This document shows positions 35,833 through 45,239 of a DNA stretch of 64,000 nucleotides, one piece after another. Each line of letters opens with the position of its first letter. Position 1 is the stretch's first letter. A model generated the notes under the pieces. The model did not search any database and was not told where the DNA came from. It saw only the letters and a list, made by a program, of their open reading frames with translations. The translations under genes were made by a program, and so were the position numbers. The stretch is from Archaeoglobaceae archaeon (GTDB taxonomy: Archaea > Halobacteriota > Archaeoglobi > Archaeoglobales > Archaeoglobaceae): NCBI GenBank assembly GCA_025058735.1, contig JANXDX010000020.1, positions 1 through 64,000 on the forward strand. Direction: 5' to 3'.

Positions 35833-37752
35833 TTATTGCATCTTTTTAATCCTTTCTACAGCATCTCTTATCTCTTCCACTGAAGCTTCTTCTTCCAAAG
35901 TTGAGAGATCTCCAAGTTCTTGACCTAAAAATATTCTTTTCATAACTCTTCTCATTATTTTTCCACTTCTAGTCTTTGGAAGCATGTTGACAAACTGTAC
36001 ATCTCTAAATACTACTATTGGTCCAAAAGTTTTGCGTACATGCTCTATGATATCTTTCTTTAGCTCGTCGCTCGGTTTATAACCGGACTTTAATACTACA
36101 AAAGCTGCAGCAACCTCACCTCTTATCTCATCCGGAACTCCACAAACACCTGCTTCAGCTACAGCTGGATGACTAATTATTGCGTTTTCAACTTCTATGG
36201 TTCCAATTCTATGTCCAGCAATCTTTATAACTTCATCTGCTCTCCCTGTAAACCATACATAGCCCTCAGAATCCATGTAAGCAGAATCTCCCGTGCAGTA
36301 CAATCCTTTTCCAGCTCCAACTTCCCAGTAGGATTTCACATACCTTTCAAAGCTATCCCACAACGTAGGAGTTAAGCCGGGGAATGGTCTTTTCAGGTAG
36401 AGTATACCTTTTTCACTAGCAGGTAGTTCTTTACCTAGTTCATCTAAAACTACTGGTACTATTCCAGGTAAAGGTAAACCAGCAGATCCAGGTTTTATGT
36501 ACTTCTTAATTTCATTACCGTAAATTCCATAAGGATAACCAAAAATAGCTCCTGTAGTTTCTGTTTGCCACATATGATCTATAACTGGAATTTCCTCGTT
36601 GAAAACGTCTTTGTACAACCACTGCCAAACCTCTGGATTCAAAACTTCTCCCGCACATATAACTCTTTCAACAGAACTCAGATCGTGTTCTTTAGCTTTT
36701 TCAACCCCAATTTTTCTCAATATTCTTGCTCCAGTTGGTGACGTCCAAATCAGAGTAGCTTTGTTTCTCTCAACAACTTCCCACCAAATTCCCGGCTCTG
36801 GATAGTCAGGAGTCCCGTCGTACAAAATGCAAGTAGTTCCAGCTAGTAGTGGACCAAAGACCATGTAACTCTGCCCTACTATCCATCCTATGTCCGAAGT
36901 GTTGAAGATAACATCTCCGGGCTTCAACCCATATATTAATTTTGCAGAATAATAATTCCAGATCTGATAACCTCCATGAACATGAACTACCGGCTTAGGC
37001 TTTGCAGTAGTTCCTGAAGTTGGCATAACAAATATTGGATCGTTTGCATCCATTTCAACGTAATCACCGCTTTCGCCTTTCTTAAACTCCAGAAACTCTT
37101 TAAGTGTTATATCTCTGTTCTCTTTTAGCTCAACTTCAAGTTCAGGCATAGCTCTTTTTATTACAACTTTTTTAACATCTTTCTGAGCTAACTTCAAAGC
37201 TTCATCTATGTTTTCTTTTAGTTTAACTACTTTTCCCCTCCTCAACGCAAAATCTTGTGTGAAGATTATTTTTGGAGTTGTCAACTCTATTCTATCTGCA
37301 ACTGCTCTCGGTGAAAATCCTGCAAAAACAGTAACAGAGATTGCTCCAATTCTAGCTGCTGCTAAAATCATTGCTGCAGCTTCTATTGAATTTGGAAGAT
37401 AAAGTAAAACTCTATCTCCTCTACCAACACCTACTCCACGCAAAGCTGCAGCATATTTCTTTACCAAACTGAGGAGTTGACTGTAGGTAATCGAATAACT
37501 TAGATCAAGTTCTGGATTTTCGTATATGTAAGCGATCCTCGATCCAAACTTTTTAACTTTGTAATCAAGACAGTTGTAACAAACGTTAGTTTTTCCTCCT
37601 ACATACCATCTAAATCTAGGATATTTCCACTCGAAAACTTCTTTCCAAGGTTCAAACCAGTAAATATCTTCCAAGGCTTTTTCAGCTTCTTTTTCCCAGA
37701 ACTTTTCTGGATTTTCATAAGCTTCTTTCCACATCTCCTTAAACTCTTTCAT
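35833..37752 (-). CDS. acsA: Acetyl-/propionyl-CoA synthetase (AMP-forming)
   Basis: Activates acetate or a similar short acid with ATP and CoA. It has 639 residues from ATG 37752, chosen because GGTGAT ends five bases before it; an ATG four codons upstream lies within the ribosome site. Motifs are the ACS N-terminal W-x-P region (FRWYVGGKTNVCYNCLD), VFAGFSPRAVADRI, the P-loop MPTSGTTAKPKP, WQTETTG, and the C-terminal hinge GRADEVIKIAGHRI, with the acetylatable Lys in PKTRSGKIMRR. Location directly upstream of the methylmalonyl operon suggests propionate as substrate, but specificity cannot be read. Confidence 0.88.
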   Translation of the reverse strand: MKEFKEMWKEAYENPEKFWEKEAEKALEDIYWFEPWKEVFEWKYPRFRWYVGGKTNVCYNCLDYKVKKFGSRIAYIYENPELDLSYSITYSQLLSLVKKYAAALRGVGVGRGDRVLLYLPNSIEAAAMILAAARIGAISVTVFAGFSPRAVADRIELTTPKIIFTQDFALRRGKVVKLKENIDEALKLAQKDVKKVVIKRAMPELEVELKENRDITLKEFLEFKKGESGDYVEMDANDPIFVMPTSGTTAKPKPVVHVHGGYQIWNYYSAKLIYGLKPGDVIFNTSDIGWIVGQSYMVFGPLLAGTTCILYDGTPDYPEPGIWWEVVERNKATLIWTSPTGARILRKIGVEKAKEHDLSSVERVICAGEVLNPEVWQWLYKDVFNEEIPVIDHMWQTETTGAIFGYPYGIYGNEIKKYIKPGSAGLPLPGIVPVVLDELGKELPASEKGILYLKRPFPGLTPTLWDSFERYVKSYWEVGAGKGLYCTGDSAYMDSEGYVWFTGRADEVIKIAGHRIGTIEVENAIISHPAVAEAGVCGVPDEIRGEVAAAFVVLKSGYKPSDELKKDIIEHVRKTFGPIVVFRDVQFVNMLPKTRSGKIMRRVMKRIFLGQELGDLSTLEEEASVEEIRDAVERIKKMQ

Positions 37753-37785
37753 AGGTATCACCATTATTATTCATGCTAAGAAGTC

Positions 37786-37793
37786 TTTAAAAA
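37786..37793. promoter_or_regulatory. Candidate shared TATA box between acsA and the SAHH-like gene
   Basis: TTTAAAAA lies about 25 bases before ATG 37815 on the plus strand (leaderless) and about 37 bases before ATG 37752 on the minus strand, leaving a 12-base leader that contains the GGTGAT of acsA. One AT-block could serve both directions. Confidence 0.4.
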
Positions 37794-37814
37794 TTTTGTT
37801 GAATCATGATAATT

Positions 37815-38816
37815 ATGGAGCTCTCAACTGATTGGTTTTACGAGAGAATGGGTCTCATAAAAGAGATTGTTAAAGAAATAGAAGTTGAAGAAGTAGCGAT
37901 CTGTTTGCCGCTCGAATTTAAGACTGCTTGTTTTATATACGAGCTTTCGAAGTATACAAATGTTTTAGCATCAAAAATTGACGATTTCTCAACAAAAAAA
38001 CAGGCTGTAAAATGGCTTGAAGAGAAGGGTATAAAGATTATTCCAAAGAGAGAGGCTTGTAAAGCAGAATTTTTTATAGATTGCGCTGCAGTACTATCTA
38101 GAATTTCAGAAAAAATCGGAAAAAAAGAAGTAAAATCTGTAGAACTTACAAAGACTGGAGAGAATTACTTGAAAAATTTGAAATGCAAAGTTAAAGCTAT
38201 ATCTATAGATTCTTCTGAGATAAAGAATTTTGAGAGTTCACATGGAACTTGTTTTGGATTGCTGGAGGCTCTTTTGAAGCTCAACATCTATCTTCCTGGA
38301 AAAAATGTTAAAATAGTTGGTTTTGGGAAAGTTGGAAAAGGATGCGCAGAGCTATTGAGAAAAATAGGATGTAAGGTATTTGTTTGGGACATAGATGAGA
38401 AAAAAAAGCTTGAAGCTAAGATCATGGGATTTGAAGTTTCAAACGATCCTGCAGAGATAGTAGTACTCTGCACAGACAAGAGAATTTCAGAGAAAGACGT
38501 TGAACTGTTTGATGGTTGTATAGTTATAAACCTGGGAGCAGAAATTTTTGAATACTCTAAAGAAATTTTAGTAGATTACGGTTTAGTAAAAAAAGTAAAA
38601 GGTGAAAAAACTAATTACTACGTTGTGTCCGAAGGCTACGCTGCAAACCTCAGCATCGGAAATGGAACACCCATAGAAATCATGGATCTAACTTTTTCAG
38701 CAGCAGTCTTATCTTTAAATTGCTTGAAGAACTTCAACTTTGAGGGAGTTATACCACTACCAAAAGATGTTGAAGAATTACTACTCAAAAAATTTTTATA
38801 TCTATTTTTAAAGTAG
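37815..38816 (+). CDS. Divergent S-adenosylhomocysteine-hydrolase-like protein
   Basis: A 333-residue protein. The second half is clearly built like SAH hydrolase: NAD-binding VGFGKVGKGCAELLRKIGC, then VVLCTDK, and near the end EGYAANLSIGNGTPIEIMDLTFS, matching the family's 'N-L-x-x-G-x-P-x-x-x-MD-x-SF' terminus. It is some 80 residues shorter than active enzymes. In the catalytic segment (EIKNFESSHG) the positions of the essential Lys, Asp and Asn appear as Ile, Glu and Ser, so classical activity is unlikely. ATG 37815 is preferred over 37806 because it is 25 bases from a TATA-like box. The next gene begins four bases after the stop, suggesting a joint role with the signalling protein downstream. 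Confidence 0.65.
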   Translation: MELSTDWFYERMGLIKEIVKEIEVEEVAICLPLEFKTACFIYELSKYTNVLASKIDDFSTKKQAVKWLEEKGIKIIPKREACKAEFFIDCAAVLSRISEKIGKKEVKSVELTKTGENYLKNLKCKVKAISIDSSEIKNFESSHGTCFGLLEALLKLNIYLPGKNVKIVGFGKVGKGCAELLRKIGCKVFVWDIDEKKKLEAKIMGFEVSNDPAEIVVLCTDKRISEKDVELFDGCIVINLGAEIFEYSKEILVDYGLVKKVKGEKTNYYVVSEGYAANLSIGNGTPIEIMDLTFSAAVLSLNCLKNFNFEGVIPLPKDVEELLLKKFLYLFLK

Positions 38817-38820
38817 TATT

Positions 38821-40593
38821 GTGTTACCTCCAAAGGAGTTCTTGAAAGGAGTAAAACCTTTCAATCTTCTTAACGATGATGAACTGGATTTGATCATCAA
38901 AGCTTCGACAGTTGATGCTTTTGAGGAAGGAGAGATCGTTTTTGAGAAGAATGAAAAACTTAAAGATATTTATATAATTTTTTCTGGAAATATAGGGTTA
39001 TACGATGGTGAAAAGCTAATCGACATAGCAAGAAAAGGAGACATCCTCGCTCTAAGTGAAGAGATCTCTGAAAACACTGCAATAGCTTTGGAAGAATCTA
39101 TATGCTATATAATACCAAAAAAAACTTTAAAAGAGATTTTTAAAAAGAACAAAAAGTTTGAAGAATTTTTTAAATATTTTGAAGAGAGAGAATTTAAAAA
39201 ACTCAAAGAGAGAGAGGTATTTGTCGAGGATTTGTTTTACAAACCAATTAAAGAGGTTATTGTAAAAAAACCAGTTACTTGCACAGCTACAACACCTATT
39301 AGAAGTGCGGTCGTTGAGATGGAATTGAACAAAGTAGGTTCAATTGTTGTAGTCGATGATGAAATGAAACCCATAGGTATCTTGACAAATACAGACCTTA
39401 GAAAGTTTATAATACATGGATCTTCATCTCAAGAACCAGTAGCACCTTACATGAGTAAACACCCTATCTGTATTGAAAGCAATAAACCCGTTTTTGAGGC
39501 TTACTCAGAGTTTCTTAAAAGGGGAATAAATCATTTAATTATAACGGAAAACGGTAAAGTTGTAGGAGTTGTAACTCCAAAAGATATACTTTCCAAGTTA
39601 GAACCAGCATCTTCTGTGATAGTTCAGAGTAGAAAGATTTTAAAATCGTCTAACTTCGAAGAACTCAAGATCATACATTCATCATTAAAAACTGGGGTTG
39701 CCAAACTTGCACTCAGAGGAGCTCACTTCTACGAACTCAGTTCTATGATCTCAAACGTCTACGACTCCTTAGTAACTAAGGTTATAGATTTATCCAAAAA
39801 GGATTTTGAGAATAGTTTTGGAAAACTTCCAAACTTTGTTTGGGTATCCATGGGATCTGCAGCGAGAAGAGAACAAATAATCGCTGCAGATCAAGATAAC
39901 GCCATAATATGTGAAAAAAAAGATAGTTTACAAAAATTTGCTTCAATAGTCAATGAAAGACTCGACGAAGTTGGTATTCCAAAGTGTCCTGGAAATTACA
40001 TGGCATCTTACTGGTGCAAAAATGTTGAAGAATGGAAAGAACTGTTTAGATACTGGTTTAACAATTTCGATCCTGAAAGCATCAGAAAGCTCACGATATT
40101 TTTAGATATGAGACCAACTTATGGAGATTTTAAGCTTTTTGATGAAGTTTTTGATGATGTATATAACCTAGTAACTCCCCAAGCCTTGAGACAACTAGCT
40201 CACGATGCTATTACAATAACACCACCGAGTTTCGGTTTGTTTAAAAAAAGAGTTGTAGACATAAAAAAGCAAGGAATATATCCAATAACAAACGCTGTAA
40301 GAGTCTTAGCGTTCGAAGTTGGAATTAGAGAAAGAAATACTAAATCTAGAATAGAGAAACTCATGGAAATTGGAGTTTTAAGCGATAAACTTGCCAAAAA
40401 CGTACTAAACACTTACGAATTTTTACAAGATCTAAGGTTAAAACTGCAAGCTCTTGAAGTAGTTACTGGTAGAAAAATTGGAAACGAGATAGATTTGAAT
40501 GAAATGGATAAATTAGAAGAGACTATGCTTAAAGAAAGTTTCAAAATAATTTCAGACTTTCAAAAATTTGTGAAAGGTAAGTATAGGGTTTAG
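38821..40593 (+). CDS. Cyclic-nucleotide-binding-like / CBS / DUF294 nucleotidyltransferase-like signalling protein
   Basis: A 590-residue protein starting with GTG. Residues 1-125 form a cNMP-binding-like jelly roll (FSGNIGLYDGEKLIDIARKGD), 150-265 a CBS pair (GILTNTDLRKF, VVTPKDILSKL), 285-450 a DUF294 nucleotidyltransferase-like domain (SMGSAARREQIIAADQDNAII) and the rest a DUF294 C-terminal helical domain. This is the bacterial and archaeal 'predicted signal-transduction protein' architecture, comparable to GlnD-like regulators. The following exonuclease gene begins two bases after its stop, a common pairing. The target protein is unknown. Confidence 0.88.
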   Translation: MLPPKEFLKGVKPFNLLNDDELDLIIKASTVDAFEEGEIVFEKNEKLKDIYIIFSGNIGLYDGEKLIDIARKGDILALSEEISENTAIALEESICYIIPKKTLKEIFKKNKKFEEFFKYFEEREFKKLKEREVFVEDLFYKPIKEVIVKKPVTCTATTPIRSAVVEMELNKVGSIVVVDDEMKPIGILTNTDLRKFIIHGSSSQEPVAPYMSKHPICIESNKPVFEAYSEFLKRGINHLIITENGKVVGVVTPKDILSKLEPASSVIVQSRKILKSSNFEELKIIHSSLKTGVAKLALRGAHFYELSSMISNVYDSLVTKVIDLSKKDFENSFGKLPNFVWVSMGSAARREQIIAADQDNAIICEKKDSLQKFASIVNERLDEVGIPKCPGNYMASYWCKNVEEWKELFRYWFNNFDPESIRKLTIFLDMRPTYGDFKLFDEVFDDVYNLVTPQALRQLAHDAITITPPSFGLFKKRVVDIKKQGIYPITNAVRVLAFEVGIRERNTKSRIEKLMEIGVLSDKLAKNVLNTYEFLQDLRLKLQALEVVTGRKIGNEIDLNEMDKLEETMLKESFKIISDFQKFVKGKYRV

Positions 40594-40595
40594 CT

Positions 40596-41207
40596 ATGAC
40601 TCTGCGCAAAACAAACTTTGCTGTCATAGATTTAGAAACCACTGGTTTGAAAAAAGGTGATGAAATTTTAGCGATAGCAATAGTTCCGATGACCGGAGTA
40701 AAGATATATCCAGGAGAAGTTTATTATTCTTTAATTAGACCAAAGAAGTTTAAATTTGAAACTTGCAAGTTCCATGGAATCGATCCAAAAATGTTAAAAG
40801 ATGCGCCAGAGTTTTCTGAAGTAGCAAAGATTATATATTCTAACCTAAGTAAAAAAATTTTGGTCGGTTATTCGGTCGATTTCGATTATAGAATTTTAAG
40901 AATTCATCTAAACAGAGAAAAGTTAGATCTTGAATGTAAAACTTTAGATGTGGCAAACTTAGAGTACATGATCTCGGAAATCTTTGGAACTCCTGCAAAG
41001 TATGAAGAATTAACTTTCGAGAGTATAGCTAAAAAGTACGGTTTGGAAGTTAAGTACAGACACAATGCTCTTTCAGATGCTTTTATAACAGCGCAAATTT
41101 TCCAAAATCAGCTTCTTAAACTTTTAAAACATAAAATAGATTCGACTGCAAAACTTTTCGAAATCTATGATGAAAGTATAAGTAGAAAAATTAGGTTCTT
41201 TTGTTAA
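40596..41207 (+). CDS. DEDDh 3'-5' exonuclease (DnaQ-like)
   Basis: A 203-residue exonuclease of the DNA polymerase III epsilon superfamily. Exo I is VIDLETTGLKKGDEILAIAIV (Asp, Glu), Exo II lies in VGYSVDFDYRIL (Asp) and Exo III in HNALSDAFITAQIF (His, Asp). It directly follows the CBS/DUF294 gene. This pairing is seen widely and suggests that nucleotide signals regulate, or are cleared by, the exonuclease. Whether its substrate is DNA, RNA or a small nucleotide is open. Confidence 0.85.
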   Translation: MTLRKTNFAVIDLETTGLKKGDEILAIAIVPMTGVKIYPGEVYYSLIRPKKFKFETCKFHGIDPKMLKDAPEFSEVAKIIYSNLSKKILVGYSVDFDYRILRIHLNREKLDLECKTLDVANLEYMISEIFGTPAKYEELTFESIAKKYGLEVKYRHNALSDAFITAQIFQNQLLKLLKHKIDSTAKLFEIYDESISRKIRFFC

Positions 41208-41421
41208 TTGCTTTTCATTCATAGAAAACAACTTCAGAGTTTTTCATTTAGTTTTCTTAGAATAAAGATTGAAAATTCTACAAGTTAGAAATTGCTATCA
41301 ATTAATCTAATGAATAATAAATAAAATATATTATTTACAAAAAAACCTAAAAATGAATTGTCTACAAAACCTAGGTCGTGTTCAACCAACAGTGACACTA
41401 ACTTCTAAAGAAAGGAAAAAG

Positions 41422-41429
41422 TTATAAAG
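41422..41429 (+). promoter_or_regulatory. TATA box of malate dehydrogenase
   Basis: TTATAAAG centred 25 bases before ATG 41450, with a purine-rich BRE-like AAAGGAAAAAG just upstream. A leaderless transcript is expected. Confidence 0.6.
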
Positions 41430-41449
41430 AACCTAGTAAAAATAAAACT

Positions 41450-42328
41450 ATGAAATTGGGATTTCTTGGAGCTGGTAGAGTAGGAAGTGTTACAGCTTTT
41501 ACTTGTCTAATAAGTTTAAATGTCGATGAGATTGCTCTAGTTGATATTGCAAAAGATCTAGCTGAAGGGGAGGCAATAGATTTAAGTCACGCCGCAGCAG
41601 CTCTAGATAAATATCCTAAGATATATGGAGGAGACGATTACTCTAAGCTTGAAGGTAGTGATGTCATTGTAGTTGCTGCAGGTTTTGCAAGAAGACCCGG
41701 AATGACGAGACTTGATCTAGCTGAAAAGAATGCAGGAATTATAAAAGATGTTGCTAAGAAGATCTCAAGTTTTGAATCAAAGATCTTAGTAGTAACAAAT
41801 CCGATGGACCTCATGACTTACGTCATGTGGAAAGAAAGTGGAAAAAGAAGAAACGAAGTTTTTGGAATGGGAAGCTTGCTTGATTCTTCAAGGTTGAAAG
41901 ATAGATTAAAAGCTCATGGAGTTAAAAACATCAGAAGATCTTGGATAATTGGTGAGCATGGAGATACCATGTTTGCAGTGAGGAGTTTAGCAGATTTCGA
42001 TGGAAGAGTTGATTGGGAAAGTATAGAAGGTGATGTTAGAAAAGTTGCTGCAGAAGTTATAGCTAAAAAAGGTGCAACAGTTTTTGGACCTGCAGTGTGT
42101 ATATGCAGAATGATAAAAGCTGTTGTTGAGAACACTGGAGAAATAATCCCTACAAGCTGTGTGTTGGATGGCGAGTATGGAATAAAAAATGTAGCTTTGG
42201 GTGTTCCAGCGAAGTTAAGTAAAAAAGGTGCAGAAATTGTTGAAGTTGAATTGAGCAAAGATGAAATGGAGAAGTTGAAAAGATCTGCCAACGTTTTAAA
42301 GGAGTGGTTGCAAAAAATAGGTTATTAA
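41450..42328 (+). CDS. mdh: Malate dehydrogenase, lactate-dehydrogenase-like type
   Basis: Interconverts malate and oxaloacetate. The 292-residue length is short, like the LDH-type MDH of Archaeoglobus. The NAD-binding GAGRVGSVTAF is at 6-16, an Asp closes strand two (LVDIAK), followed by VVAAGFARRPGMTR with the substrate-loop arginines, then VTNPMDLM and the catalytic His in IIGEHGDTMF. It stands alone behind its own promoter. Its oxaloacetate is the substrate or product of the 5S-like carboxyltransferase encoded at 34-36 kb. Confidence 0.93.
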   Translation: MKLGFLGAGRVGSVTAFTCLISLNVDEIALVDIAKDLAEGEAIDLSHAAAALDKYPKIYGGDDYSKLEGSDVIVVAAGFARRPGMTRLDLAEKNAGIIKDVAKKISSFESKILVVTNPMDLMTYVMWKESGKRRNEVFGMGSLLDSSRLKDRLKAHGVKNIRRSWIIGEHGDTMFAVRSLADFDGRVDWESIEGDVRKVAAEVIAKKGATVFGPAVCICRMIKAVVENTGEIIPTSCVLDGEYGIKNVALGVPAKLSKKGAEIVEVELSKDEMEKLKRSANVLKEWLQKIGY

Positions 42329-42454
42329 TTTTTATTATTTTTTAAAATATTTATTTTTATTATTACTGAGTTTAAAATCGAACTAAAATTTAAAAATAAT
42401 ATATTAACAATATATTTATTTAACTAATTATATTAAAGATGTACACAATTAGAA

Positions 42455-42464
42455 AAGCTTATTT
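42455..42464 (+). promoter_or_regulatory. Promoter of the CoA-transferase pair
   Basis: GCTTATTTAC centred about 38 bases before ATG 42498. The predicted short leader carries CAGGTGATTGA, a strong Shine-Dalgarno, so unlike many neighbours this first gene is not leaderless. Confidence 0.45.
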
Positions 42465-42497
42465 ACCTAATAAATCATAATACTTTCAGGTGATTGA

Positions 42498-43814
42498 ATG
42501 AAGTTTTCAGAATTTGTGAGGAATCTTCTCAGTGGAGATGTTTTTGATAAACCTGAACCATTAAAAGGTGTAAGAGTACTGGAAGTTTGCAGCGTCGTCC
42601 TTGGACCAGCTACAGTAGATTATCTAGCAGAATTTGGTGCTGAGGTCATAAAATTCGAAGCTAGAAGAGGAGATCAGATGAGGTTTGTAACTCCCTACGC
42701 TTATTTCTACAAAAACTTATCTCCCGGACTTCTGGAACAAAACCACAACAAATATTGGGTCGGAATGCATCTGGGTCATCCAAAAGCTAGAGAAATATTC
42801 TACAAGTTTGTGAAAGTTAGCGATGTAGTTGTGGACAACTTGACTCCAGGCAGATTAGCCAGATGGGGATTAAGCTATGATAAACTAAGAGAGATTAATC
42901 CAAAAATAATTCAGCTACACGTTTCAGGATTTGGTAGCTGGGGCCCATTCACTGGAAGGACTAGTTACGATGCAATAGCTCAAAGTGAGGGGGGTCTAGC
43001 TTACATCACCGGACATGAAGGAAGGATTCCTTTAAAGTCTGGAGTTTGGATCGCTGACTGGCTTACAGCACTCTTCTGTGCAATAGCAATCGTTGCAGCT
43101 TTGAATTACAGGGAAAGAACTGGAGAAGGGCAGTTCATCGATATATCACAAGTTGAAAGTGTTATAAGAGTTCTTGACTGGACTTGGCTTTACGTTTATC
43201 TTACCGGGAACGATAGAGAAAGAGTAGGTAATAGAGATTTGGCAATATGTCCATCGGATCTTTTCGACTGCAAAGATGGTTGGATAGCAATAGCTGCTTT
43301 TACAAAGGAGGAATTTAGAGGACTCTGTGAAGCTATGGGGAGAATTGATCTTTACGAAAAGTTTGCAGATCCACTTTTAAGGTTAAAGGATGAAAATGCA
43401 AGATATATTCTATCAGAAATTGCAAAATGGGCTAAAGAAAAAACTGTAGCAGAGATCGAGGAGTTAGCTTTGAAATACAACTTTTCAGCACACCACGTAG
43501 TCGATGTTGGTGAAGCTTATAAAAGTGAACATTTGAGAGAGAGAAAAGCTGTACAGGAGTACTACGATCCTTTGTACGGTTATCTAGTTGAACCTTGCTA
43601 TCCTCCAAGGATGGGAACTCCTGCAAGATTGAAGTGGGCTGTAAGACCTATGGGTTTTGACAACGAACACGTCCTTTCAAGAATACTGGGAATGAGTTTA
43701 GAAGAAATACAGAAGCTGTACGAAGAAGGAGTACTGTACAAGTGGAATCCAAACATACCATCTCATTGTCCTCCAAAGGATTGGGATGGGAAAAAAGGAT
43801 TGAAGTATCCGTGA
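42498..43814 (+). CDS. Family III CoA-transferase (CaiB/BaiF), subunit 1
   Basis: Moves CoA between carboxylic acids through an aspartyl-CoA anhydride. It has 438 residues. Visible family motifs are the N-terminal [44 protein letters not shown] (catalytic Asp in the YD pair) and [10 protein letters not shown]. It is 30 or so residues longer than typical FldA/Frc-like enzymes and carries a C-terminal extension. A second family III transferase starts nine bases after its stop, as in heteromeric enzymes such as the benzylsuccinate CoA-transferase BbsEF. The substrate cannot be predicted. Confidence 0.85.
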   Translation: MKFSEFVRNLLSGDVFDKPEPLKGVRVLEVCSVVLGPATVDYLAEFGAEVIKFEARRGDQMRFVTPYAYFYKNLSPGLLEQNHNKYWVGMHLGHPKAREIFYKFVKVSDVVVDNLTPGRLARWGLSYDKLREINPKIIQLHVSGFGSWGPFTGRTSYDAIAQSEGGLAYITGHEGRIPLKSGVWIADWLTALFCAIAIVAALNYRERTGEGQFIDISQVESVIRVLDWTWLYVYLTGNDRERVGNRDLAICPSDLFDCKDGWIAIAAFTKEEFRGLCEAMGRIDLYEKFADPLLRLKDENARYILSEIAKWAKEKTVAEIEELALKYNFSAHHVVDVGEAYKSEHLRERKAVQEYYDPLYGYLVEPCYPPRMGTPARLKWAVRPMGFDNEHVLSRILGMSLEEIQKLYEEGVLYKWNPNIPSHCPPKDWDGKKGLKYP

Positions 43815-43823
43815 GGTGATTTT

Positions 43824-45194
43824 ATGGAAGAGCAAAAGATAGTTGGTTTCTCTTTAGATCCAGAATATGCTAAGTTTGTCTATTCAATAACAAAGCAAGA
43901 AGATGTTTTAGGAAAACCAGAAGCTTTGAGTGACGTTTTAGTACTCGATCTAAGTTATGCAAACTTTGCTGGTCTAGTGGCATCATCGATCCTTGCAGAA
44001 TTTGGAGCAGAAGTGATAAGGATCGAACCACCAGGTGGAGATGTAGCAAGGAAGATGACTCCATACGGTATTACCTTGAAAGACACAGGGTTAGCATACA
44101 TAGTTGAAGCTAGAAACAAATATCACGTAACACTGAACATTGAAAAAGAAGAAGGAAGAGAGATTTTTAAGAAATTAGCTAAAAAAGCAGATGTTTTAAT
44201 AGAAACTTTTCCTCCAGGATATATGGATTCTCTGGGAATAGGTTACAGACAGCTCAAAGAAATTAATCAAGGATTGATCTATTGTGCGATAACTTCTTTT
44301 GGTCAGTTTGGAAAAGATTCAGAAAAATTTGGAAAGATGAGAGGTTACGATATAATAGACCAGTGCAGGGGCGTTGTGATGAGCGTCACTGGTGAACCAG
44401 ATCTAGATCCCGATGTTCCAAAAGAGTACAAGAAACCTGTGAAGTCTGGAAACTGGATGGGTTGGTATATAGGTGGCATGTGGGCTGCATATGGAATATT
44501 GCTTGCGATGTTTTACAAGAGAAAAACTGGAAAAGGACAGTTCATAGACATGTCACCGTGCGAAGGTTTGATGGCCATTGCAAACTACTTGATGCAGTAT
44601 TACCACATGACTAAAATGGAAACTGGGGAAGGTAAAAAGATGGTAAGAGCTGGAAACTTTGATTACGCCGTCTTTCCATACACTTACGTAAAGTCTGCAG
44701 ATGGTTACGTTTTCATGTCAGGATTTACAGATCCGAACTGGGCCGCACTTTGTGAGATCATGAACAGACCAGATCTGCAAAAAGAGTTTCCAACTATAAG
44801 AGAGAGGTTGAACCCATATAACCAGCCAAAGATACAGAAAGAGATAGAGAAGTTTACGAGTCAACTAACTTCAGAACAAATTTTGAAGATCGTTTTAGAA
44901 TATTCAAAGAAGCCAGATAAGAAGGGAACAGTTGTAACTGGAAGGTTGAATTCACCGAAAGAGGTCTTTGGAATTGAACATTTCAGGTTAAAGAATACGT
45001 TCGTTGAAAGAGAAGATCCTTACTACGGCAAAGTTCTAGTTCAAAACTCCATATTCAGATTCATGTCAGCTAGCCCTGGAAGGATAAAATGGACCTGTAG
45101 ACCAGTTGGAGCTGACAACGAGTTCATATACGGAAAGTACCTTGGAATATCAGGAGAAAAATTGAAAGAATTAAAAGATAAAGGAATAGTATAA
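43824..45194 (+). CDS. Family III CoA-transferase (CaiB/BaiF), subunit 2
   Basis: 456 residues, related to but clearly diverged from the preceding subunit. It has [37 protein letters not shown] near the start, [13 protein letters not shown] with the expected catalytic Asp, and [11 protein letters not shown]. An N-terminal extension of about 30 residues precedes the fold. An AGGTGAT ribosome site precedes the ATG. Both subunits keep the catalytic Asp, so two active sites or two homodimers are possible. Confidence 0.85.
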   Translation: MEEQKIVGFSLDPEYAKFVYSITKQEDVLGKPEALSDVLVLDLSYANFAGLVASSILAEFGAEVIRIEPPGGDVARKMTPYGITLKDTGLAYIVEARNKYHVTLNIEKEEGREIFKKLAKKADVLIETFPPGYMDSLGIGYRQLKEINQGLIYCAITSFGQFGKDSEKFGKMRGYDIIDQCRGVVMSVTGEPDLDPDVPKEYKKPVKSGNWMGWYIGGMWAAYGILLAMFYKRKTGKGQFIDMSPCEGLMAIANYLMQYYHMTKMETGEGKKMVRAGNFDYAVFPYTYVKSADGYVFMSGFTDPNWAALCEIMNRPDLQKEFPTIRERLNPYNQPKIQKEIEKFTSQLTSEQILKIVLEYSKKPDKKGTVVTGRLNSPKEVFGIEHFRLKNTFVEREDPYYGKVLVQNSIFRFMSASPGRIKWTCRPVGADNEFIYGKYLGISGEKLKELKDKGIV

Positions 45195-45239
45195 TAAAAA
45201 TAATAAAAATATTTTTATTTATTTTATATTTTTATTTCA

